Positions 38,573 through 52,200 of a stretch of DNA of 64,000 bases are shown here, piece by piece. The notes beneath the pieces are model-generated. The model searched no databases, was not told the DNA's origin, and saw nothing but the letters and a program-made list of their open reading frames with translations. The DNA comes from Taenia hydatigena (lineage: Eukaryota > Platyhelminthes > Cestoda > Cyclophyllidea > Taeniidae), in NCBI GenBank assembly GCA_036345935.2, contig JADWOT020000005.1:4086696-4150695 (forward strand), read 5' to 3'. Position 1 is the first letter of the stretch. Every line of letters starts with the position of its first letter. Made by a program: the position numbers and the translations under genes.

Positions 38573-39220
38573 TTCCACAAATGGAACTCAGCATACATTT
38601 GTAAATTAATGAGACAAAGAAACGAGGTAATTTGCGCAACAGAACGATGTTTTGATTACTGTCATTTTGACCTGTGAGATGTTCATTATCTGCATGTTCT
38701 AGCCATCTCCTTTACGTTAATAATGCACCGCAGTCCGAGGTAATATTCGATTCTGATAGATCGCCCAAGTTACCGAAAACGAGATCGTTGCGGATCGACA
38801 TGCGCTTGAAAAGCCACCCGTCTATATCTTGTGTGCATAAATCCACAGTCAATCCCCGTGGCACTACCAAATATGACCAGTTGTTGATCAGGCACCAATT
38901 AAATGCCTGTCCACGGGTGCTATACATGACTGTTTTGCTATCCTGACCTCTGTTTAAGGTCAACATGCATTTGCACTCTTTCTGGGATTTAATCTGCATG
39001 CATGGACTCTACCACAGCAAATCTTCCCCGCCGATGATCACGTATTCGGAAATGACTCGGACCGCTACAATTTAAGGAGTTCCGAACCAGTCGGCGTGGA
39101 ATAATATAATTATTTACAGACCTGACTACGGAAACCAAAACGGCAATTATATAAAAATATCTTTATGTCAAAGATTGCATTAACGCATTTGAAGAAGTAA
39201 GAGTTCAGTTAACTACTTTG
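38573..39220. other. Convergent gap between NUP88 and the HAUS8-like gene
   Basis: These 648 bp lie between two stop codons on opposite strands and should hold both 3' untranslated regions. I see no coding exon and no canonical AATAAA close to either stop codon. Confidence 0.4.
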
Positions 39221-41302
39221 CTAAGACGGAATGACACCAAGTCGTTGGGCCATCTCCTGTTGCAGTCTGTGGACTCGAAGTGAAGCGAGGCGAAGACAGA
39301 GCCGGCAGGCCTGAGTTAACTTGGCCACCGCCTCCTTGTTGTCCAGCCAGAGGGTGGAGGAGCGAACTACATGAGCCAATTCATTCAACTGGTTCGCGAT
39401 AACACTCAGAGCTCGTAGATCTTCTTTTGTTGCGGCTACGAACTAGCAAAGGAGAGTGGTGGTAAGGTTAGGTTTAGTGCCTGTGTAGAGAACAAATAGC
39501 AGTTCCCTTTCATACTTAAAAGGACTTCAAAACCCAATGCTAAGAAAGCGAAATTGGGAACGCCATCATGGGTTACGAATGTTACCCACAACAGAATTAG
39601 CATACTGATCTGACATAAAGGTGGTGAAATAATCATGCTTCACCGAATGGGATTAAAGGCTGGGTAACCGAATATCGATGTGATTATTTCCTCAAAGATG
39701 ATGGTTGTGGAGTCGAAAACCAGCTGGAGTTTTATACATTTTTGAAGGCGCTCAGCGGCTGCATTCAGAAGGACATTCAAATGGTATAAAAGCGATATGC
39801 AGCATGAAAGAAGAATGGTAGAGGTTGAATGAGGAGTATCGTAATTACAAAAGGATGCGTAGTTGTACTCTAATTGATAACGAATGTGGATAAAGACCGC
39901 ACGCTTTTGATAGGCTCCTCCAAACAATAACCGATGGTGATAGCGAATTTTGCCAAAAACAGCAAGAACTTACAAGTATTTGAAAAAATCGGTCAGAGTA
40001 ATAGAACTTACATTCTCTTGAGCCAGGCAGGCCGCCGCCAAGTGGGTTTGGAAATTTTCGCCTAAAGTGAGCCCCTCGAGAGGAAGACGACAACTGATAG
40101 GTAGAATATGATTGTCATAAAGGCGATGCAAGAGATTGATTAGGCCTGATTCCCCTTCCATTAGTTCCAGAAGACGTCGATAGATTGAGATCTAAGCCAA
40201 TGATTTAACTCCCTTGAGTCGAAATACGGACGGAAGCATTAAAAAAGAGAAGAGATACCTGTAAGTCAGTAGATTTTTGAACTTTTAGCCACCTCTCCAA
40301 CCAAGCCTCGCGGTCGTGTGCCTCCGCAATAGCCTTTTGAAGAGCCTACAAGAAGCATGACGAGTAGCTAAAACGACCGATTTTAAATGCTTTGGTAGAT
40401 AGGAACACTTAAAAATCCAACCCGTTATGATAACAAATCTGGATACCCAAAGCCGGAATAAAAATTTCAATGCCTATACAGTGATAAGAAGGCAAGTTAA
40501 CCTAAACATATCATGGCGGTGATTGCACAGTTTGAGAGAAAGGATAAAGGGAATAAATTCCGATAAGTGAACAGAAGCTTTAAAGAAGCGGTCGTCTTCT
40601 GCCAAGTGTGTCAATTAGTAGTTATTATAAAAGCACGATGGGCAAGTTTTGTGCAAGAGCTTCAGATTTAGTCGAAAATGCAACAACAAACCGTACCTCT
40701 TCCTTCTTATTTTGCTTCTCGACTGCCTTTCTAGAGTGTTCCAGAAGAAACGTCCAAATAGCTCGATTCGATCGGAGTATTATCTCGGAATCTGTCAGAT
40801 TCAGCCGAGTTCTCCCAATATCCGACATTGAACGACATCGCTGTAGCCCGAGGGCTGATTTTGAGACCAGAGAAGACTCTGCTTTGGGGGGAATAATCGA
40901 CACGACGGAGTCCTAAAATGAGGCACAAGACGATTCTAAATCTGCGATCGAAAGACAAACACAGGCACAATAAATTTACTTGCTCCAAGCTTCTTATGAA
41001 ATGTTAAAAACATTTATTGATGAAGGAATTGAGAGGACTAAAGCCATAAGATAGCCAACTTATTGGAGGTCCCGAATAAATGAAGTCTGATACTCGTACC
41101 ACGAATTAGGTATGCAAAGGAAATATTCGACATAAAGACAGCCCTCTTACATGGATGTTGAGGGAAGCTTTTTGATCATTCTTCGGAGATGAAGTGGATG
41201 GACCTCCCGTAGACGCAGACGAAAAATTGCATGGTCGCTACATTTAAAAAATACCATTCAAACGCATTACCTCCTGTGTCGAGGAACGATATCGCGATGG
41301 CA
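39221..41302 (-). CDS. Probable augmin subunit, HAUS8-like (5' end unresolved)
   Basis: Six exons join in phase: 41271–41302, 41151–41237, 40697–40912, 40259–40345, 40012–40191, 39221–39442, giving about 280 residues ending GVIPS and TAG. The protein starts with a Ser/Thr-rich basic region (SRYRSSTQE, SASTGGPSTSSPKN), then becomes almost wholly helical (FLLEHSRKAVEKQNKKEE, HDREAWLERWLKVQKS). The segment RLYDNHILPISCRLPLEGL resembles HAUS8's RHELPVRSIHLEGD, and the SRY motif resembles the microtubule-binding N-terminus of HAUS8. HAUS8 is the augmin subunit that anchors branching nucleation to spindle microtubules. The match is from memory and weak in places; another coiled-coil cytoskeletal protein is possible. 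A start exon may lie near 41400 (MATTNNHA), but its phase does not fit. Confidence 0.55.
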
Positions 41303-41710
41303 CTGATGGAGTAATTAACAAAATACGAATAAGCACAAACCTAGTACTTTTTTGACAGTTGGTCTCGATGATTTTTGAGACATCGTTTTTACCTAGCGTG
41401 GTTATTTGTAGTCGCCATACGACAATGATAATTGTCAATGGGGTAAGAGTGGTCACCCAAAAGGCAACATTTTAATGACTTGCTCATGAAAGTGAGGTTG
41501 GTGGCATAGATACTTAGGAAACCGAACGCATTTCCAAATCAGTGTTAAAGGGGAGCATGGTATTAGTTTGTGCACCCGATTTCAAGCTAAATTACCTTGA
41601 ATTCTTTAGTGCTACTGGTTCATCTCATCCAGGGGTTAAAGAGTGTGCGTCGTCAGGCTTTGTAGAAGTCAATCACAATTAACTAACGCAATTGCCATTT
41701 GGTTCCCGAA
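41303..41710. promoter_or_regulatory. Shared 5' region of the HAUS8-like and TPR genes
   Basis: The two genes are divergent here, with at most about 400 bp between coding sequences. The region should contain both promoters and perhaps the unresolved first exon of the minus-strand gene. I see no distinct motif. Confidence 0.45.
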
Positions 41711-44700
41711 ATGGATATCCCAGATGATACCCGTGAATCTGGCGGAATGGATGGTGACTCATCAAGTGTAAGGTCCTTGAGCGTACTTAGTTGTTCATTT
41801 GACTCCAAGAGGTCCGCAATTTTTGAAGGTCTTGTTGACTCGGACCTCAAAACAGGGAACGAATTTGCATTCATCGAAATTAAGTTTAAAAGGATTGAAA
41901 GGCAACTTCTTCAAAGAAAACCAGCTCAAGCTATACAGCTGCTTATTGAGGTTTTAGGCCACCTAAACGATTTCTCTGAATGCGATACATATTCGCTTTG
42001 GGAAAAATTATACCTCTACTTTTCAAAGGCCTATGAACAAGCCGAGGACTGGAAAAGTGTAGCAGATTGCCTTGATATGGCGATTAAATCGGTTGGACGG
42101 AGGTTGTCGCATATTAATGCTGATTCAAGTGGCAATTGTACAACCGAAACAAAAAAGTTATTGGCTGAATTATGTAAACGGTACGCCATCACTCTGGAAT
42201 GTCTAAATGAAGACGCAAAAGCTGTTGCAGTTGCATGGATTAAGGTGGAGAAGGCCTTTGAAGACTGTGATTCCAGTCGAGATGCCTGTTTTTCGGCGCT
42301 TCGTGCGGTTCGCTGGTACATAACTGCTGCAGATTTGGAATCCGCTCTAAGTGCTCTTTCCATAGCTTTGAACATGGTTAAATTCGTAGAAGAAATGTCT
42401 GACCGAGGTATAGTAATGTGATTACGTTTCATCAATTTTATCAGCTACTTTAATTTACGCATAAGGGAAACTGGGCTGTACTCAGTTTGATTTCCTGCTA
42501 GAATGCTGGATGGATTTGAAATGTGCGGCGAAGGCTAGGAATCCTCATTGTAATCACACTAATATTTCCATCACTGCAATTGTGGTTTCATGCAAATGCT
42601 CCCGTTGCTACCATATTATCTAGTGGTACGGGAACTAAACTGATTCACGACATATGAACCAGCTTTTAGGTGCTACAGGCATTAATTATCGCCATACTGC
42701 TATCTCTTTCTCTATCGCGCCTGGGGTCTTGAAAGTCTCAGTTCGACTTGAGTGTAATGAATTGCTTTCTGTGACATACAGTGAATTGTTCTTCCTGAAC
42801 AGCAATACGAACGCTCTCCGTTTTAGGCATTCTATACAACGAACTGGGTATTGCGTTCTTGGCCTTCGAACTTAGGGATGATAGCATTGCCTGCTTTCGA
42901 AAGTCCTTAAAAAATCTTCCCGAAGAGGATTCAGACGCTCGGGCTTCCATTCTACAAAACTTAGGCTCGGCTTATATAGCCGCCAAAAAATATACTAAGG
43001 CCATTGTAACATTAGAACAGTCTGTGGCTGCTTACGGTAAGTGGGATGAGTGACATAAGCCGGCGGTCATTTAGTTAATTTTGCTATTAGAGTCACACTT
43101 ATGTGCTGTCTTTTTTTCCGCACTTGAGGCCTACGCCATACGTGTGTAGCATGCCTTTTTATCAGCTCGTGATAGCTCCTAGTTGCACCAAGTTGTGCTG
43201 CAAACACATTCGTTGATCTTAAGGTTACCAAATTGACGCGGGATGACCTTGACCCAGGGGAAAATACATTCAGTAGAATTCTTAGTAGCACTTGTCACTT
43301 TGTGGCGTTACTGGCACAATAGACATTTAGGCAGCAGTGGCAAATGCGATTCATACTTCCCTAATTCTCTCTGTTGAGCATGTGAGCTACTTCCATAGGT
43401 CACAGAATTGTTGCGATCTTTCTGACAGTAAGGAGCGTTCTCCAACTTCTACTCTGAAACAGGTGTAATGGACAACAGAGCGGGACAAGCACAGGCCCAT
43501 TGCAATTTGGGCTATGCTCTTATGTGTGAGTGCAAACACAAGCTATCACACTGGCACTATACATTAGCGCGTGACCTAGCTAAAGAAACCGCTTGGGAGA
43601 CTGTTCAAATCCAAGCTGAAGCGGCACTAAATGTATTGGAGACTCCTAACTTTCCGCACAATACAATCATTTCTTCCCCTGCAATATCCATTTGTCCCTC
43701 CATGGCGCGACTGCAGTGTCAAGGAGATAGTAAAACTCCGTCATTATCGTCACCACCTTCTGTGAAGGCCAAAAGAAAGGAGAAGAAGGGGCGAAGGCGA
43801 GTCGCAGGAGACAGAGAGAAGCCAAAAGCTGAACAACTCACGACGATTTTACATACCTCTAGCTCCCTCACGAAATCATTACACTCGGAGGGTGATATTT
43901 ATCTTCCAACGGGGCAGACTTTATCCCTATACAAGATGGATGATGTCCAACCCACTTCTGATCGGTGAGTTAATAGCTGAAAGACCAGACTGTTCCACTT
44001 TGTCACCTGTCAAAAACGAGATATTGTTTTGCTACTCAGCGCTCACAAACTCTTCGACAATGCACACGTTCATAGTGGTCTCCTTTATCATTTAATCACA
44101 CGTCGATCAGACGTTCTACTATCAGAATCATGACTGACAGGCGGCTGTATATGAAAAGTTTATACGATTTCAGTGTCTTGCATAGAAGGTCTAAGAGTTG
44201 CATTGCTGTGTTTGAGATTCTTAGTACCTTCTTTACAAGTTGACGACCACAAGCCTGTGTTTGACGTCTTCGACCACAAAAGTAGACCAGCCCATTGATA
44301 GAAGATTCTTTATCACCCTGAAGCCCAAATGTATACGGCGCGGATCTACCGGTTCAATACGGGGTCCTATGTTAGTCAGTAAACAGGATAAAAGTCCCAC
44401 TTATTTATTTTTGCAAGTTAGGTCAACACATGACCTCATGCCGGCAAAAAACCTACCCCTAAGACGACATACAAAACTTTGGCCCGAGGAGGGGAATAGG
44501 GATACTACCTTACCTTCCATGTTCCTTTGCCAATAGTTCGCCGACCGATTGTTATCGTCTTTTTTGGCGTAAGAATTAGAAAAAAAATGAGCCTACACGG
44601 ATTTGTTTGATTTCCGCCATTTTGTAGCTCCTCACCCGGAGTAATCACACCCATTGGAGACACCAAAATCTCCCTTAAGACATCGTCAACGCACCCGAAA

Positions 44701-45175
44701 AAGACTGTTCCGCCGTGAGTTATAATTATTAAGCTGCATAATTTCTCATTATGACTTGAATCGCTTGACCTTTAATGACCTACTAAGAGGTAGATGCCAT
44801 TGTGCTTCAGGGCACATTATTTATTGACACATCGGTAGAGGCATAACCATCATTCACGCTTGCACTGCCCAACTGGTCATCTCAACCACTGGATAGCCCA
44901 CATCGACTTTGGTCTTTTGACTTCATCCACTGTGCTGATTAATTATTAATATTTATGCCCATTTCTTAACCAGAGATAGAAAACCAGCTCGCGGGGTGAT
45001 GAATAGAAAAAAGTACACTCGAATTTACGATATTTCGAGTCTGAAGCCACTCCGAAACCCAAACAGTCATGGCGATCAAGGTGACGATAGTCTAGGAGAG
45101 ATTGTTTTCAAACCTGTGACGACTGCAGCTCTTAATCGTCTGAGACGGGCACCTTTCACAATGTCATCGAAATAG
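41711..45175 (+). CDS. Tetratricopeptide-repeat protein of unknown role, complete
   Basis: Five exons join in phase: 41711–42407, 42827–43036, 43463–43964, 44628–44714, 44974–45175, giving 565 residues. The first exon is a run of paired helices (AIQLLIEVLGHLNDF, LYLYFSKAYEQAEDWKSVAD). TPR motifs are clearest in exon 2 (LGIAFLAFELRDDSIACFRK, NLGSAYIAAKKYTKAIVTLE) and at the start of exon 3 (RAGQAQAHCNLGYALMCECK). The rest is a low-complexity basic tail, including KAKRKEKKGRRR (possible nuclear signal), and ends TMSSK. TPR arrays bind protein partners, so an adaptor role is likely. The repeat style is like the GPSM/TTC families and the length is near that of TTC24, but I cannot name an orthologue. 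Exons 4 and 5 are supported by phase and good splice sites rather than homology. Confidence 0.75.
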
Positions 45176-45437
45176 TCCCCATCCCACTAAATTAGGAGAC
45201 CGACGAGGAATTGGTGCGTAAGTTTGTAAGGCCTAAAACCATTCTATCATTAAACAAGTTCTTTTTTTACCGTCATTTTCATCCCCTTTCATTTATTGTA
45301 GGAATGGAGTTAAGCAATAAGACATTCTAACTGGAGATAGCAAGACAACCACTAGCCAGAAATGGCAAGTAAGTACCTAGAGAAATCGAGTCATGTCCTA
45401 AAAGTAAATACAAAGAGGTGTGGATACTCGGTTAGGA

Positions 45438-45443
45438 AATAAA
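45438..45443 (+). terminator. Putative poly(A) signal of the TPR gene
   Basis: AATAAA on the plus strand, about 260 bases after the stop codon at 45175. The call rests on motif and position only. Confidence 0.35.
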
Positions 45444-46036
45444 TCCTCTCAGTGGATTACAAATGCTTTATTTTGATAGATGCAGCAATTCTAATGGGAC
45501 GCTTGAATAAAAATGAGGACGGTAGCGTATCGCGAGTCAGTTCAGCTGAAACGTTGTAAGATGGTAGACAACGGAGGCAATGCGCGCATAGTTTATAGTG
45601 AGCCAGAAAACTCCGAGTACAATACAATACGATGATGGAAGGCTCAACGGTAGGGCATCCAAATTGTGGAATCGTTTCCGAGAGGACTGCAAGTGACGAT
45701 TCCAACCGTGGTAGTCCGCCTTCAGCCTACGCAGCGTAGAATTCACTCCTGTGGCTGTCATGCAGTGTGCAACTAAAGCAACAATGAATTCGATGCAAAC
45801 AGTTGCGACGTGGAAGAGTTTGCAGTTCTTCCTGATTGATCTAGTGACTTCACAACTTCCTTCAGTAGCGGAGCCGTTATCTGTGTGGAGGGACGTATAC
45901 TGTTTGTAGGTCTTGAAACCTGTTCTTGTCCAGACTTAAGCGACCCCAAAGTAATGATCCAATTGACCAGCCTGCCAAAGTCAATCGAATTAACTAATTG
46001 ATAAAATAATGAGCAGAAAGAGCAAAACGAGCTCCT

Positions 46037-46042
46037 TTTATT
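46037..46042 (-). terminator. Putative XPO7 poly(A) signal
   Basis: AATAAA on the minus strand, about 220 bases beyond the XPO7 stop codon. The call rests on motif and position only. Confidence 0.4.
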
Positions 46043-46262
46043 ATGTATCACATGAAGGCAAGCGAGCACCAAATAAAACAATGATGCAAGGAGGGGGGAC
46101 AAGAGTATATAAATTTCGATTCTCTTCTTTAAAAATACATTAGGCAAGATACATCCACTCTCTGTTTCCCACTTACGATATGGAAGTGTTTCTATGCATG
46201 TAAAAAGGAGGAAGAAAAGGAGGAGAGAGGGGGAGGGAAGGAGAATGGACGCGACGTTATTA

Positions 46263-49200
46263 TCAAAGAGAGGCTGCACTGGAGAGGAGGATGGAACGGA
46301 GGGAGAACGTCTCGCTGGTCTCGTAGTTAGCTGCAGTAGCCTGCTGGTTTCCCATGAGTTTCACACTAACCGTCTTCATGAATTCCATCAACGCGTGCCG
46401 AAAGGCCGATATGTTCTGTGTGAATCTAAATCACACACAGACACACACACACACACACACACACACCATCATTAAATTTGTTTACATAAATATATACACA
46501 CGCGGGTACCCAATTGGCGCCTAATTAGCAATGAAACCTACTTATCACGATTTTTCGCATAGAGGTTGTTGTCCACGTTTTCCATGAGTTTTCTAAAGAT
46601 GCCTTCCAATTCGGGGCGTTGGGGTGGACTCACGGCGTTTAGGACAAGTCGTTGTAGATTTGCAAAGTACTAAAAACATATAACAGAGGATGGTACAGAC
46701 TACCCAACAGGATCTGATCTTGTGCATACCTTTACCCAGGATCGAGGTCACATAAAATTACTGAGGTGTCAGATTTCATAATGGGGGATTGGCGTTGCCT
46801 AACACCTCCCCCCCCGGGAAAATCCTAAATCCACATTGAAACTAGTAGGCCTTTAGAAGGTACCTCAGTAGACAATTTTGCACTGGTAGTCATTCATCTG
46901 CCGAAGGCTGATTGACAGTTCTTGTTAGGATCTGCCTATCGAATAAAACCAAATACAGCACTTCGACAGATATAGTCAGGAATTGGATTAGCCGATCAAT
47001 CGAGGGGAAGTCCCATTTTCATCCTTTTAATTCATGACGAGAGGTGAGAGGGATACTACCCTACCCTGATTCTCTGGATTGTCCTGACGACACCGCCCCA
47101 AACGATGATAACCACCTTTTTATGACCCTATCGTCAGGCAGTGCAAACACGACCAAAACAAACAGTGATCTTGATTTCAGTGACCGCTGGCTGGACGAGA
47201 GGGAGCACTCAAGACACTGCACATAAGGGAAGGCTGTATCCTAGCTGTACATCCATCAAGCCGAAGTCTTCAACTTTCACAAGTTTCAATTTATTCAGGG
47301 CATTTTTTGTTGACTACCAACCAATCTTCCTGTGCGTCTTCGGAGAGGACTTTAAAGTTACGCTTATATACACATTTCCTTTTGTATAGAATTCACGGTT
47401 GAAGTTATCTACATAAACTCACACAAGAGACGTCACTTTAGAAGGAAAAAAATCAACTGAGACTGTCGAGTGTGAAATGAAAGAGAACGCTACATGCACT
47501 AGCCCACATTAAAAAAACATGTGGCAATGACGTACATCCTGATTGAGAAGAATCAGCGCTAACAGTGGTCGAGAAATACTCCACTGGTTCTTGCACTCCT
47601 CATTCATAAAGGAGGACAGGAAGGTGACAATCAGTTGCCTTGAGGCCAGAGTAAACTCGCTGACCCCTCCAAAGGCGGTGCCAGTGCGACGGATAAAATT
47701 TTGTTGTAAATTAGCATTAGCTGCCACCTCACGGTCTGACCAGATGGCCAGGGCGGAGCAGCAGCCTCTAGTGGGCACTGCCCCGGTCATACGAGCTGTG
47801 AGACGTTGACGCGCGGCCTGGGCGATTTCTGAGGTGGGTAAGGAGATAGGCGGGGTGGGGACAAAAAGAGGATATTCTGACTCTTGACTATTGAGCATTA
47901 CGTTATCGTTGGTAGTGTTATCGTTGTTGGTCACATTGCTGGCGTTGTTGGTATTGTTGCCTTGTGCGGGCGAAAGAGGACTTGTCACCTTGTAGATGTG
48001 GGTTAAAATGTAGTCAAGACAGGCGCAGGCGCTCCATGCCACCGAGGCATCTGAGGGATTAAAAAATGCTTTAAGAATGCGCACAGGGAAGCATTTTTGA
48101 ACTCAAACCAATTGGTCTCACCGAGAGAGTCAACGCCTATCACAATAGCGTTGAAAAACCGACGAATGACAGAGGAGTCCAGCGAACTTATCAACACCAT
48201 GTGGTTCTGCGTGAGACATTCTAGCAAGGCGAAGTAGGCTTTGCTGAGTTTGATGAAGCCCTGAAAGAACAGAGATTAAATTATACTCGAGCCTGAGAAT
48301 ACTTATAGGAGACTGCTGCGACACCTAACAAGCAACAGTATGAATACGAATGTAAAACACGGGGAAAAGTAAATTAATGAGATTTAATCTTTCCTTGTAT
48401 AAAACTAGAAGTCCCAGTTCACTGTTATTGACTCGATGGTATCAACAACAGTCAAATTGGACTCAGGAGCTTATGGAAATTAGTCGTATTGTAATTAATT
48501 AAGTGAACTAACCCTCAGCTCATCCTCACTGACACACAATAATACATCAGCGCTCAACTTGACTGTCTTCTCGAAGGAGTCATCTCCAACAAGGCCAAAA
48601 ATTGCAAAGTTGGCATACTTTCCACTCAGAGTGATTCGTAGAGCGTTCAGGTAGCGTGTCAGGGGCTTCACTTTGTGTGAATAGAGATTATCCTCAGTCA
48701 CTTGACTGCAGAAGGGTATCATTTGAGTACCTGGATGTCAAATTAATTCATAAGTGAGAGAAAAATGAGGGTTGAGGGAAAGAGGGAAGGATTTTCTCAC
48801 TAAAATTAATGAGGATTTTGGTCATCTCTGCGAGCAGTAGATAGCCCATGGGTATAGTGCCATCAAACTTGAGACGATCATTCCGATTGTGCACAATTTC
48901 TCCGAGAAGTTTGAGCACAGGACAGTTAACCAGCGGATCAAAGGGCCAAAGTTCTAGTGCGCGGCCGAAAAGACTGAAGAGGGAAGGATAAAACCAATCC
49001 AGGAAGTGCTGAAACGCTGCCATTGTGTTGAGACTGAAGGCCACACCAGCCAGATCTCGTGCCAACCCAATTATGCTGCACCGCGCATCATCCGGGGAGA
49101 TGGAACAGTTTTCTGCCAAAGAGGAGAATAAAAAATTATTATGAGAAAATATTGAATAGTCTCATTAGTAACGGCGTAGATTACAGAAGATTGATGGGAG

Positions 49201-52200
49201 AATTGCCAACGCATTTCAAGACACCAACAAAAGTAGTCGTTTAATTGGGCATGTGCAAGCGTGGATGCCTAATTTGCAGGCACAAGGTGGCAAAATGTTG
49301 TTGAATGTGTCTGCAATCCTAAAAAAAACTACGCAAAGCGAACTTGACGGTGGTGCAGAAGTAAGTGCGAGGTTTCCATTGCCACTCTCCAGTCCCTAAT
49401 TTCACATTATTTCATCGCATTTTTGGGTTTGAAGATGTTTATAGGAAAAGTAGAAAAATTCACAAAACTTGTTCCAACCATCTAACAAGCATTAGTGAGG
49501 ATTCATCCAGCTTACAAAGCAGTTCAAACAATGAAAGATAAGTCTGATGTGGAAAGTACGGTGGACGATTGTACAAGAAGGAGCGGCAGCCTCAGGGCAA
49601 TCTTTGATGCGGTAACGAATCCACTAGAATCATGTATTTTGAATTGGCTACCATTTGCCAGGTCATCCCATGTGATCTTGGGAAACCATACTATCGTGGG
49701 AGATGGATCAGACGCACTTCGAGAATGGAGAAATTAGCAAAACCATAATATTCCAACAATAAGAAAATGTCGAGGATACTCGACATCTAAAACCAGGACA
49801 AGCCGCTTTGCTAGTATCGGATTTAGTCGGGCTATAAAGCCGCCACCAAAATTAACAGTTAAAAACGGAGTACGCTACAAACAGCGGGCTTGAGAAACCG
49901 ACCAGGTATTGTGAGCAAGACAAGGCTACTTTAAATCGGGAAATAGCCACAATTAGTGGAAACAGAGCACAAGGAGAGCGGAACATGACATAGGACCTGG
50001 TAGGGTAATAAGATATGCATGCAGCGCATGAATTATTGCAGCTAGACATCATAAAGTGCTATGGAATAAACACAACGCGAAATGCGCATGGGGCGTAGGC
50101 TCGGATGGGGAAATCTATGCGACACATGTGCTGAATGAAAGAGCTAACCAGAGAGGATGAGATTGGAGATGAGCGCATTGGCGACCTGAGTAAGGGGTGA
50201 GAGAAAGTTGAGGAAGGGTCTGTTATCGTCAGCTCCAGTGCCTGAAAGCGTTACTAGCATGAGGCGCGAGAGGTAGGCGTAAAACTCGGGGCGATAGCGA
50301 GATAGCGCAAAGTTGGAGGTGGAGGAGAGGAAACGAAAGTTCGGCGCCTGTGGGAATGAAAAAAAAAACACGCATGCTGATTATGGGCCATTCACCTTAC
50401 AGTTGCCTCAGACTAATTAGTCGCTTTTGAAAAAAATACGACTGAATAGAGAGGTTGAGGTCGAGGTCTTCTCAGCAATGCGTTGATTCGTTCACCAATG
50501 CTGATAACAAAGGTTAATTCCAACTGGGCAACTAGTCCAAGTTTCCACTATTTGCAGAGATGAAATTTAATTCGCGCAAAATCCAGTTTTTACGGGTTTT
50601 TATCGAGCAGATAGACATTAGCATAAATTGTCGATCAATCTATGACAAGTGACGAATTCCCAGTGCGCCTGCAGTTCACCGTGCACACAAAAGCGATCCT
50701 TTGGGAATGAGGTTGTGCATACCATAGATCTGTGGGAAACCAATTAGGAATGCCCGTTCTTACTGATGTTGCCAAACCCCTACAACCAGTACTCAAACTA
50801 GTATTAGCTGGTAGGCTTATTCTGTAATTAATTTTTGTCATAGGAAAAGATGAACTCCAAATTGTGCACCTTGACATTAGTTACCTACGATGCTGGTTGC
50901 TTAGCAAATCGAGCATCAATAACAGCATGGAGTTTTATCCGGGGAAAGTAACTTAGAGCATAACCCACTGCACAACATGATGGTAAGAGTTCAGTTGTCA
51001 AATCGAAGTAAATTTGAGACAGGGAGACGTCGCTGAACAGAAGTGGTAGTAACTACCACCGACGTTACCTATATATGACACACGCTCCTCGTCAGGATGT
51101 TAAGTGTTTGTACCATGCCATGAGTCGCAAGGAGACTAGTTAATTTTAAGGCAGTCAAGTAGGTGCAGAATTTTCTTTTGGCCAGTGAATGCTTACCACC
51201 TTTCCAGTGTCTCTAACGGTAGATGAATTCATTAAAAAATTAATGCCAAGTTGTGGCATTGAGCGCAACTAAGCATTTATTTCGCAGTTGTCTATTAATC
51301 CTGACGACCATGGCTGCAAACATGATTAAGCTGCTGGTCTAGAGACAGCACATTCTATTTCTGCATTCCAATTGAATTCGCATAGTCAAGACCTACATTG
51401 TATTAACTCTTGCCATTACTACTACGTTGACGTGACGCCCCGATTTTCCTCCTCTGAACTAGGAAAGAGTGGCCGTTTTACAAACTCCTGATAAAAGGCG
51501 AACAAATATAAGGACTATAAAGGGCTTTTAGAGGATGCCAAGAAGCATCCTAACACTATGTAAGTTATGCCACTGCAGCCATAAATTAAGGCCTGAGTAT
51601 AACAACACTGAAACTAACAAGTCACGAGACAAATGCGGCGACTACCGAAACTCCAAGGCCTTAGGAACGGATGAAAGGATGCGATTTTGAGTTAAAAAAA
51701 TAAAACAAGAAGGGCAAACTTACTGTGTGATTCGCCAGCATATATTTAATATCATCCAACTGAAGGAGTTTTCGCATGGCCGTAAAACTGGAGGTCAACT
51801 CGCCAAAGAGCTTGAGGGTTGGCTCCAGTACAGCCTCCTGGTCACTCCAGTAGCGAAGATTGAGGAGGATCTTTCCAACAAAGATTTGCAATATCGTCTG
51901 CTCGTCTGAGATTCCCACCAAATCCGAGAGGGACTGATACATCTGTAAAAAGTTAAAGTAATGAATTGTGCGTTGTAGGTTCCCTTTAATACATCTACTG
52001 TGGACGCACAAGTCAATTCACCAATTTCCAAATTAAAGATTAGGAAAAGACACTGTTTGCACTCAATTTTTCCTCTATAGGGCTTATTGGGGTAAGCTGA
52101 TGTTTCGTAGCTTCGATAGGTACCGACCGTCTTACAGAAAAGTGAAATTAGCATCTTCACATTGGTACACCCGAGTGGGCCTTACCCTCGAGGCTCGACT

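Larger units (their letters stand above)
45176..46262. other. Convergent gap between the TPR gene and XPO7
   Basis: The gap lies between the stop codon of the plus-strand TPR gene and that of minus-strand XPO7 and should hold both 3' untranslated regions. A plus-strand AATAAA at 45438 and a minus-strand AATAAA at 46037–46042 fit these roles. No coding exon is convincing. Confidence 0.45.

Noticed and set aside
44240..44536. 98-codon plus-strand frame between TPR exons 3 and 4
   Set aside because: It does not join in phase with exon 3. Skipping it gives a phase-perfect junction 43964/44628, so it is most likely intron.
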